Positions 1 to 5,172 of a stretch of 5,172 nucleotides of DNA are shown piece after piece. The notes under the pieces were generated by a model. The model was not told the DNA's origin. It saw only the letters and a list, made by a program, of their open reading frames with translations, and searched no databases. Positions within the stretch are counted from its first letter, which is position 1; every line of letters begins with the position of its first letter. Position numbers and translations under genes: made by a program. The stretch comes from Chloroflexota bacterium (GTDB taxonomy: Bacteria; Chloroflexota; Anaerolineae; Anaerolineales; UBA4823). The stretch spans positions 1 to 5,172 of the forward strand of contig JAGDMX010000427.1 in the NCBI GenBank assembly GCA_017860725.1, written 5' to 3'.

Positions 1-2
1 CC

Positions 3-1286
3 TTTACCCTCTTCAACCCGAATGGCACACTAATCGGTTATACCGGCTGCAAAGACCTGAGCGCTAATTTCAAGACGAGCTACAACCAGATCAGTATTAC
101 AGATATCAGCCTTGGACCCGGTACCTGCCCCGACCCGACCTCGCAGGAGCAGGAAGGGGCGATGGTTGCCATCCTGCGCGCTGCCCGCAGCTATTATGTG
201 GCCGATACAGCCCTGCAGATTGCAGGCGACGCTGGCTTCCTGAACTACTCGCTCTCACCGCTGAACCGCCCCGAAACGATCACACCGCCGCAAGCTGCTA
301 TCCAGATGGTACCGCAAGCGCAGGTCGGTCAGGTTGTCGTCTTCGATGGCTCGGCATCGACCGGGCAGGTGCCGCTGGTTTCCTGGAGGTGGGATTTCGG
401 AGATGGAGCAACCGCCAGTGGTGTAGTCGTGCAACATACCTATACCAGTGCCGGTACGTTCAATGTGCAGCTTACCGTGACCGACCAGCGCGGTCAAACC
501 AGTTCAAGCACAGCGTCGATCCATATACTGGCTTTACCGACGCCAACCTTCACGCCAACCGTTCCTCCACCCACCGCAACACCTCCGCAGCCCACTCAGC
601 CGCCACAGCAGCCGACGTACACACCTTTGCCTACGGCTGAACCGCCCACCGCTACCCCCGAGCCTCCACCCGCTCCTGTACCGCCCGTAGCGAACATCTC
701 CGGCCCTGGCCAGGGTTTTATCGGCGAACCAGTTAAGTTCGATGCATCCGCTTCTCAGCCGGGCAGCAGCGCAATCACTGCTTATAGCTGGAGTCTGGGC
801 AATGGCGTGGACCTGCCCACCTCTGCGCAGTCCAGCATCTCTGCTACCTACAATCGCGCCGGTAATTATGAGGTGACGGTGTTCGTCAACGACGCCAACG
901 GTTTGAGCAGCTACGCAACAACCCGTATCAACATCGACGCACGCCTGGACACCAGTGTCTGGACGCTTTCGGCGATCAATACCAAGCCGCTGCTGCCTGG
1001 AACTGCTATTACGATGCAATTCAAGGAGGGCGAGCTTGCCGGATTTGCAGGTTGCAATACATATTATGGATCATACACTGCTGACCAGAATGACGATGGT
1101 ACGTACACAATCACCGTCGGTCCCCTAACGACCAGCCGTCTCGCCTGCCCGCAGGATATCATGGAGCAGGAGCAAGAATACCTGATAAGTCTCCAACAGG
1201 CAACTCGGGCGACGGTTCAGGAGAATAGGGTCATTCTGGACTCGCTCCCAGGAAAGCTGGACTTCTACCTTATCGAACCCCCATGA
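3..1286 (+). CDS. META-PKD-PKD-META exported protein, 5' end missing
   Basis: The reading frame is open from base 3, so the gene starts upstream; 427 residues are visible, ending at TGA 1284-1286. Domains in order (visible numbering): the end of a META/HslJ-like domain (about 1-85, with TGC at C16 and a second Cys at C42 before a QEQE stretch); PKD domain 1 (about 97-175, classic WDFGDG core near 130-135 and an HTYTSAGTF strand); a 53-residue Pro/Thr-rich linker (176-228); PKD domain 2 (229-311, degenerate core SWSLGNG); and a complete C-terminal META domain (314-427, GCN with C351, C382, then MEQEQEYL). PKD domains are Ig-like folds of surface proteins, and META domains occur in exported or envelope proteins such as E. 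coli HslJ, so an extracytoplasmic location is inferred. The signal peptide lies outside the window. The substrate or partner is unknown; there is no catalytic motif. A structural, adhesive or binding role is the most one can say. The next gene also carries META domains, 64 bp downstream. Confidence 0.88.
   Translation, partial: FTLFNPNGTLIGYTGCKDLSANFKTSYNQISITDISLGPGTCPDPTSQEQEGAMVAILRAARSYYVADTALQIAGDAGFLNYSLSPLNRPETITPPQAAIQMVPQAQVGQVVVFDGSASTGQVPLVSWRWDFGDGATASGVVVQHTYTSAGTFNVQLTVTDQRGQTSSSTASIHILALPTPTFTPTVPPPTATPPQPTQPPQQPTYTPLPTAEPPTATPEPPPAPVPPVANISGPGQGFIGEPVKFDASASQPGSSAITAYSWSLGNGVDLPTSAQSSISATYNRAGNYEVTVFVNDANGLSSYATTRINIDARLDTSVWTLSAINTKPLLPGTAITMQFKEGELAGFAGCNTYYGSYTADQNDDGTYTITVGPLTTSRLACPQDIMEQEQEYLISLQQATRATVQENRVILDSLPGKLDFYLIEPP
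528..686 (+). repeat. Pro/Thr-rich low-complexity linker coding region
   Basis: This in-frame stretch of the first gene encodes about 53 residues made almost entirely of Pro, Thr, Ala, Gln and Glu, with recurring PTPT, PPTATP and PPQ units. It separates the two PKD domains. Such linkers are flexible, extended spacers, possibly O-glycosylated, and are common in exported proteins of Chloroflexota. The DNA is rich in CC-containing codons and gives a long but spurious Arg-rich reading frame on the opposite strand. Confidence 0.8.
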
Positions 1287-1350
1287 TCTGAAATGAGTTG
1301 TTTACACTTCGTGGGCATCCTATTTGAAGGAAATTGAAAGGAGTAACTGA

Positions 1351-2127
1351 ATGAACAAGATAATAGTTTCGCTCGGTATCTGCGCTGGGATGATGCTGCT
1401 GGCAGCGTGCGCATCATCTGGCTCCCAAACAGGGGGCGGCGACCTGACCGGAAAGGTATGGGCGCTCACTGATCTCATGGGGAAACCACCCATGGCTGGC
1501 GTGGGTATCTCTGCTGAATTCAGCTCGGATGGCAAGGTGAGCGGATCGGCAGGCTGTAACCGGTACATCGGCACATATACTGTCTCTGGCAATTCCATCA
1601 CGATTTCTTCTTCGATGGCCACGACGATGATGATGTGCGATGAATCTGTCATGGAACAGGAGAGTGCCTACCTCAAGGCTCTGGCAGAAGCTAAGACCTA
1701 TGCAGTTAAAGGCGACCAGCTCACCCTGACCGGCGCGGACAAAAACAGCCTGGCCATTTATAAAGCCCAGTCCCAGGACCTTTCGGGCACCTCCTGGGAG
1801 GTGACTGGCTATAACAACGGCAAGCAGGCTGTCACCGGCACGCTGGCAGGTACCACTCTGACAGCCGATTTTGGCAAAGATGGCAGCCTGAGCGGAAACG
1901 CGGGCTGTAACACGTACAGCGGATCGTACAAGGTAAATGGGGACCAGATCACGATCGGTCCACTGGCGTCTACCATGATGGCCTGTGACCAGCCAGAAGG
2001 CGTGATGGAACAAGAAGCCCAATACCTGGCCGCCCTACAAAGCGCGGCAACTTACCAGATCGAAGGCAATGTTCTGCAGTTGCGTACCAAAGATGATGCC
2101 TTAGCGGCAATTTTCAACAGGAAATAA
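1351..2127 (+). CDS. lipoprotein with two META (HslJ-like) domains
   Basis: 258 residues from ATG 1351, which has a strong ribosome site AAAGGAG at 1337-1343, 7 nt upstream. The N-terminus is a lipoprotein signal peptide: Lys3, a hydrophobic core and lipobox LAAC with the lipidated Cys at 20, followed by a Ser/Gly-rich tether. Two META domains follow in tandem, about residues 32-139 and 144-256. Each has the family hallmarks: a GCN motif (C69, C186), a Gly-x-Tyr strand after it, a second Cys (C96 in MMMC; C212 in MMAC) and a MEQE-x-x-YL helix start (101-108; 219-226). The second Cys lies 26-27 residues after the first, so a disulfide in each domain is likely outside the membrane. META domains are named from a Leishmania protein and from E. 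coli HslJ, an envelope lipoprotein linked to novobiocin resistance; the biochemical role is not established. The preceding gene ends with a similar META domain, suggesting duplication. No enzyme motif is visible. Confidence 0.9.
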   Translation: MNKIIVSLGICAGMMLLAACASSGSQTGGGDLTGKVWALTDLMGKPPMAGVGISAEFSSDGKVSGSAGCNRYIGTYTVSGNSITISSSMATTMMMCDESVMEQESAYLKALAEAKTYAVKGDQLTLTGADKNSLAIYKAQSQDLSGTSWEVTGYNNGKQAVTGTLAGTTLTADFGKDGSLSGNAGCNTYSGSYKVNGDQITIGPLASTMMACDQPEGVMEQEAQYLAALQSAATYQIEGNVLQLRTKDDALAAIFNRK

Positions 2128-2155
2128 AGACAGGATTTTCAACCTTAACTTCAAT

Positions 2156-2193
2156 CTCCCGTGGTTGTAATAGAATCCTTGCAACCACGGGAG
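2156..2193. promoter_or_regulatory. perfect 12-bp inverted repeat, operator- or terminator-like
   Basis: Arms 2156-2167 (CTCCCGTGGTTG) and 2182-2193 (CAACCACGGGAG) are exact reverse complements, separated by 14 bases. As RNA this is a stable GC-rich hairpin, but no T-run follows on either strand, so it is not a standard intrinsic terminator. The spacer contains TAGAAT (2171-2176), one mismatch from the -10 consensus; no good -35 is seen 16-18 bp upstream. Two readings remain: the end signal of the upstream META gene, or an operator flanking a promoter for the hydrolase gene. The right arm ends 1 base before ATG 2195 and 28 bases before GTG 2222. Confidence 0.6.
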
Positions 2194-2207
2194 CATGATG
2201 TTTGCGC

Positions 2208-2212
2208 AGGAG
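2208..2212 (+). promoter_or_regulatory. ribosome binding site favouring a GTG start
   Basis: AGGAG lies 9 nt before an in-frame GTG at 2222, a normal spacing. The alternative ATG starts at 2195 and 2198 have only the GGGAG of the dyad arm (2189-2193), which is 1 or 4 nt away and would be buried in the hairpin. The site therefore supports 2222 as the start of the hydrolase gene, although the GTG codon itself is a point against it. Confidence 0.5.
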
Positions 2213-2221
2213 CATTCGCTG

Positions 2222-4018
2222 GTGATTAAGCCAACTATTCAAATATTTCTGATCTTCCTCGTATTGACCCTTGTCCTGGCCGGATGTAGCATCGCGCCGG
2301 TCCCCAGCTCCCCTCCAGCAACCAGGCCAGGCATTGACCCGACAATTTCGCAGACCTTTAAGCCCCTTGACACACAGTTGCCGGAACAGACCAATCAAAC
2401 CAGCAGCTCGCTGGTTGTAGCGGAATACAATTTGGGCGATACCACGATCACCCAGTCAATGTTTCCTGAAGACAGCCGATTCCGAAATATGCCGGTACGC
2501 CTGAACGGCATTATTGCTGTGCCGGATAGAGATGGTGCGCCATACCCGGTCGTCGTCATCATGCACGGCAATCACCCAGGCTGCCCCGTGCCAGAAGGCG
2601 ATACGGTCGACCGCTGGCCGTGCGATCCGGAAGTGGAGCGGCCCAACTACCGGGGATTCGAATATCTTGTGCGCCAGCTAGCTGCTCAGGGCTATGTGGC
2701 TCTCTCGATCAATGTCAATGCAGAGAATACATTTGGGTTTGGTGAGCCAGTGCCTATCGAACGGCTGGGGCAATTGGTGGACCTGCACCTGAAAGCCCTG
2801 TCGGTCGCATCGAGCGGGGGGGAGAACAAGTTTGGGGTGGAGCTGAAAGGCCGTGCCGATCTGAGCCGGCTGGCTTTTATCGGCCACTCGCAAGGCGGCG
2901 AGGGCGCCTACTGGCTAACCCAAGAGGAAGGTTTGGCTGAACCAGATGCCTATGCGAAGCTGGGATATGGCCCGGTCTACGGTCTATTGATGATTGCGCC
3001 ATCGGCAAATTTCGGCGGTGCAAAAGGGGCGCGCGTCCCATTGGCTGTAATCTTGCCATCTTGTGATAGCGATGTTTTTAATCAGGAAGGTCAGCTTTTT
3101 TATGAGATCAGTCGGCTTGACCCGGAACAAAACGAATGGGCTTCTTCCGTCTGGCTGGAGCAAGCCAACCATAACTATTTCAATGAAACCCTTCGGGATG
3201 AAGCGGTGGCGCGCCCGGGCAGGCTTGACTGCGAGCCATTGTTGCAGCCGGAAGCGCAGCGCGACTTTCTCAGCATTTATACAAAAGACTTTTTGGAGCA
3301 GATCTTCCACAAGGATCAAGATGCAATGGCACGCCTGGGGATGGATTTCCCGGCGCAGGCGCCGTCCGAGCTGTACGGGTTGCCCGCCCGCGTTGCTTCC
3401 CTCGCCCCCGCCGCAGACCGCCTGCGATTGCTGCTTCCAGCCAGCTCAGCCGAGCTGGAAACCAACCTGGCAGGGGGTAGTGTAATCACTGAGAGCCTTC
3501 AGATCACCTATTGCATGGAAGGCTATTATGTGCCAGCGATGAAGCCGGGAAGCGAGCCGTGCAAGCGGGTAAACCTGGTTATCCCAGGCAATCCAGCTAT
3601 GATCGTCGCCTCCTGGTTCCAAAGCGGTGGAGCGTTGCGTTTCTCACTGCCTGAGGAAACAGATCTGAGGCCGTATTCCGCAATCAGCTTGCGCGCTGCT
3701 GTCGACCCGTTATCGACCTTGAATAAAGCTGACACTTACCAGGCGTTCACGATTAAATTGGCAGACAAAGAGGGAAACACCGCCTCTGTGCGGACACGGG
3801 GCGATGAGCCAGCCTTACGGTTCCCAAAAGGCAATAAAGAGAAGAACGATACTTTTGATGGGGGATGGTTCACCGGCCGCGTCCCGCTGACTTCGATCAG
3901 GGTCCTGTTGAGTGATTTTACTGGGGTTGATCCATCTGCAATCCGGGAGATCACTTTGTTGTTTGATCAATCGGCAAGTGGCTCCCTCTTCATCAGTGAT
4001 ATTGAAATCGTTCGATAG
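2222..4018 (+). CDS. lipoprotein alpha/beta hydrolase with C-terminal beta-rich domain
   Basis: 598 residues from GTG 2222; ATG 2195 or 2198 would add 9 or 8 residues. From 2222 the protein opens with a compact lipoprotein signal: Lys3, a long hydrophobic core and lipobox LAGC with Cys22, so it is probably tethered outside the membrane. After a Pro/Ser/Thr-rich linker, an alpha/beta hydrolase fold spans about 65-375: oxyanion-region HGNHPGC (115-121), nucleophile elbow GHSQGG with Ser223, acid candidate Asp282 or Asp284 in LPSCDSD, and His317 in QANHNYF. This is a complete serine-hydrolase triad, as in dienelactone-hydrolase and cutinase/PETase-like esterases. Substrate cannot be told from sequence. 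Residues about 420-598 form a second, beta-strand-rich domain, ending FISDIEIVR, that resembles carbohydrate-binding or CIA30-type beta sandwiches; this match is by eye only. Six further Cys (121, 134, 281, 337, 431, 447) suit disulfides in an exported protein. No frameshift is seen. The next gene starts 56 bp later. Confidence 0.85.
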   Translation: MIKPTIQIFLIFLVLTLVLAGCSIAPVPSSPPATRPGIDPTISQTFKPLDTQLPEQTNQTSSSLVVAEYNLGDTTITQSMFPEDSRFRNMPVRLNGIIAVPDRDGAPYPVVVIMHGNHPGCPVPEGDTVDRWPCDPEVERPNYRGFEYLVRQLAAQGYVALSINVNAENTFGFGEPVPIERLGQLVDLHLKALSVASSGGENKFGVELKGRADLSRLAFIGHSQGGEGAYWLTQEEGLAEPDAYAKLGYGPVYGLLMIAPSANFGGAKGARVPLAVILPSCDSDVFNQEGQLFYEISRLDPEQNEWASSVWLEQANHNYFNETLRDEAVARPGRLDCEPLLQPEAQRDFLSIYTKDFLEQIFHKDQDAMARLGMDFPAQAPSELYGLPARVASLAPAADRLRLLLPASSAELETNLAGGSVITESLQITYCMEGYYVPAMKPGSEPCKRVNLVIPGNPAMIVASWFQSGGALRFSLPEETDLRPYSAISLRAAVDPLSTLNKADTYQAFTIKLADKEGNTASVRTRGDEPALRFPKGNKEKNDTFDGGWFTGRVPLTSIRVLLSDFTGVDPSAIREITLLFDQSASGSLFISDIEIVR

Positions 4019-4027
4019 GTTGTTCGA

Positions 4028-4054
4028 TTCACAAATGTTCCAAAATCATATATT
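4028..4054 (+). promoter_or_regulatory. weak candidate promoter for the DUF389 gene
   Basis: In the AT-rich 56-bp gap after the hydrolase gene, TTCACA (4028-4033, one mismatch to TTGACA) is followed after 15 bp by TATATT (4049-4054, one mismatch to TATAAT). The spacing is shorter than the usual 17 bp; shifting to TATTAA (4051-4056) gives 17 bp but a poorer -10. A transcript from here would have a leader of only about 15 nt before ATG 4075. No terminator hairpin separates the two genes, so read-through from the hydrolase gene is equally possible. Confidence 0.3.
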
Positions 4055-4074
4055 AAGAGTCTGCAGAGGTTCTT

Positions 4075-5100
4075 ATGACATCCACACTCCAGTCTAACTC
4101 AGTTTCACAGAAACTCGGATTTGATCCCAGCTACTTGGATGAATTTGAGGCCAAGATTTTTATTGAAGGCGCCCAGACCCGTCGGCGTCTGGTGAATTTT
4201 TTTGTCCTTTTACTTCTGGCGACTGTGATCGCCAATTACGGGGTACTTTCAAATTCCATCGCCACTGTCATCGGTGCTATGATCGTCGCCCCGCTGATGG
4301 GGCCAATTATGGCAACCACAGCTGCGGTGGTCATGGGCTCCGCCCAGCGCGCCTGGCGCTCGCTGGTATTGGTTACCATCGGTGTGCTATGCGTAATTGT
4401 ATTTTCTGCTTTGCTCACCCTGGTTGTCCCGGATATCACAATATCCTTTACGAACAACGGCGAGATCGCCTCGCGCATTTCCCCTGGCATCTATGCACTA
4501 CTCACTGCGTTAGGTGCTGGGGCAGCGGGTGCATTTATTATCTCACGTGCTGAAATTGCCGATTCGATGGGTGGTGTAGCTATTGCGATATCTCTGGTTC
4601 CGCCCTTGTGCGTGGTTGGCATATCAATTTCCCAGGGAGAATGGGTCGCCGCTGGAGGAGCACTCCTGCTGTTCCTGACCAATTTTTTTGCCATTTTACT
4701 CGCCGGGGGGGTGGTGTTCATGCTGATCGGTCTGGGCAGGATAGTTAAGGATGAAACCCGAGCGCGATTACGCCGTCGTTCTTTTGTACTGATTGTGCTC
4801 GGCACCGTGCTTGTGGCAATTCCCTTAACCCTGACCGCTTTTCGTACCGTGGTCGATACAATATCCAGGAATAAAGCAACCACCGTAGTTCAAGAATGGC
4901 TTCAGGGAACATCTGACCGGATTGTGGCAGTCAGCGTTAACGGCCAATTGGTCACCGTAACCGTCGAAGGAGTTGATCAGTTGAAATCTGTAAACGAGCT
5001 GGCTAAAGAATTGGAAAAAGCTCTCCAACACCCTGTCGCTGTCAGCTTGCGCGTGGTTCCGACAAAGGTAGAATTTTCGCAGAGCTCGTCTTCACCGTAA
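4075..5100 (+). CDS. DUF389 family multi-pass membrane protein
   Basis: 341 residues from ATG 4075, with AGAGGT (4065-4070) just upstream. A hydrophilic N-terminus (1-38) contains an Arg-rich patch QTRRR before the first membrane segment. Hydrophobic segments lie at about 39-58, 61-83, 96-119, 137-157, 165-186, 191-221 (long, perhaps two) and 236-256. The signature VIGAMIVAPLMGPIMA (65-80) and the later SLVPPLCVVG (173-182) are typical of the DUF389 'uncharacterized hydrophobic domain' family. Basic residues between the last two segments (229-235, ARLRRRS) suggest a cytoplasmic loop. The C-terminus (about 258-333) is soluble, alternating beta strands and a helix (VNELAKELEKAL), and may be a small alpha/beta regulatory or binding domain. 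Family function is not established; a transport or channel role is only a guess. Length is normal for the shorter DUF389 proteins. It converges on the tRNA-like gene with only 14 bp between, and no terminator is visible there. Confidence 0.92.
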   Translation: MTSTLQSNSVSQKLGFDPSYLDEFEAKIFIEGAQTRRRLVNFFVLLLLATVIANYGVLSNSIATVIGAMIVAPLMGPIMATTAAVVMGSAQRAWRSLVLVTIGVLCVIVFSALLTLVVPDITISFTNNGEIASRISPGIYALLTALGAGAAGAFIISRAEIADSMGGVAIAISLVPPLCVVGISISQGEWVAAGGALLLFLTNFFAILLAGGVVFMLIGLGRIVKDETRARLRRRSFVLIVLGTVLVAIPLTLTAFRTVVDTISRNKATTVVQEWLQGTSDRIVAVSVNGQLVTVTVEGVDQLKSVNELAKELEKALQHPVAVSLRVVPTKVEFSQSSSSP

Positions 5101-5114
5101 TCGAATTCATTGAG

Positions 5115-5172
5115 CGCCCCCGGCCAGATTCGAACCGACAACCGTCTGATCCGAAATGCGAGGGTGCCAATT
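5115..5172 (-). tRNA. tRNA-Arg(UCG)-like gene, 3' part, cut by window end, possibly degenerate
   Basis: Read on the - strand, the 3' end is a good tRNA: discriminator G (5115), acceptor 3' strand CGGGGGC (5116-5122), T-stem 5123-5127 pairing with 5135-5139 (two G-T wobbles), T-loop TTCGAAT (5128-5134), variable loop CGGTT (5140-5144), and anticodon-loop TTTCGGA (5150-5156) giving anticodon UCG at 5152-5154, Arg (CGA). CCA is not encoded; the next bases read CTCA. The other strand of the anticodon stem (5157-5161) pairs at only 3 of 5 positions with 5145-5149. The bases beyond it (AATTGGCA, like a D-loop) sit about 2 nt too close, and the D-stem looks wrong. So this is either a real tRNA with an error at the sequence end, a pseudogene, or a tRNA 3' fragment at an integration junction. 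The 5' half lies outside the window. Confidence 0.7.

Noticed and set aside
534..1019. 161-residue reading frame on the - strand opposite the PKD/linker region
   Set aside because: It is Arg-rich, has no recognisable domain and is explained by the codon bias of the Pro/Thr-rich gene on the + strand.
1287..1350. Possible promoter in the gap before the META lipoprotein gene (TTGTTT 1298-1303, TATTTG 1321-1326, 17 bp apart)
   Set aside because: Both hexamers have three mismatches to consensus; too weak to annotate. No terminator hairpin is seen in this 64-bp gap either, so read-through from gene 1 is possible.
1414..2022. 202-residue reading frame on the - strand opposite the META lipoprotein gene
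   Set aside because: The + strand frame has a signal peptide, two recognisable domains and a strong ribosome site; the antisense frame has none of these.
3441..3458. 7-bp inverted repeat CCAGCTC/GAGCTGG with a 4-base loop
   Set aside because: It lies inside the hydrolase coding sequence, has no T-run and is short enough to arise from GC-rich codons.
3063..3485. 140-residue + strand frame inside the hydrolase gene
   Set aside because: It overlaps the conserved hydrolase region in another frame and is rich in Arg, Trp and Cys, typical of an out-of-frame shadow.
5101..5114. Terminator between the DUF389 gene and the tRNA-like gene
   Set aside because: Only 14 bp separate the convergent genes and no hairpin with a T-run is present.

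Overview
The window looks like chromosomal DNA from a free-living bacterium, most likely a member of the Chloroflexota (Anaerolineae-like). The evidence is indirect: moderate GC, exported proteins with Pro/Thr-rich 'TPT'-type linkers, Sec/lipobox lipoproteins, PKD and META domains, and Shine-Dalgarno-led genes. No rRNA or other marker gene is present, so the phylum call is an inference.

Layout. All four protein genes lie on the + strand. (1) Positions 3-1286 hold the 3' part of a gene whose 5' end lies outside the window. It encodes a META-PKD-linker-PKD-META protein. (2) Positions 1351-2127 encode a 258-residue lipoprotein with two META (HslJ-like) domains. (3) An intergenic region carries a perfect 12-bp dyad (2156-2193). 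It precedes a large lipoprotein alpha/beta hydrolase (2222-4018, or from 2195) with a nucleophile elbow and a C-terminal beta-rich domain. (4) Positions 4075-5100 encode a DUF389 multi-pass membrane protein. (5) The last ~58 bases, on the - strand, are the 3' part of a tRNA-Arg(UCG)-like gene, cut by the window end and converging on the DUF389 gene.

How it fits together. Genes 1 and 2 share META domains and probably belong to one expanding family of cell-surface proteins. Gene 3 is also predicted to be anchored outside the membrane, so the first three genes make a cell-surface/secretory cluster. No shared pathway can be proved. Gaps of 64, 94 (or 67) and 56 bp mean co-transcription is possible but not shown, and the dyad before gene 3 suggests a transcription boundary there. 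DUF389 has no firm function and may simply be a neighbour.

I see no phage, transposon, CRISPR, toxin-antitoxin or defence system. The points most worth a second look are the dyad with a -10-like hexamer in its loop, the tRNA-like end whose 5' part does not fold as a tRNA should, and the META/PKD domain architecture.
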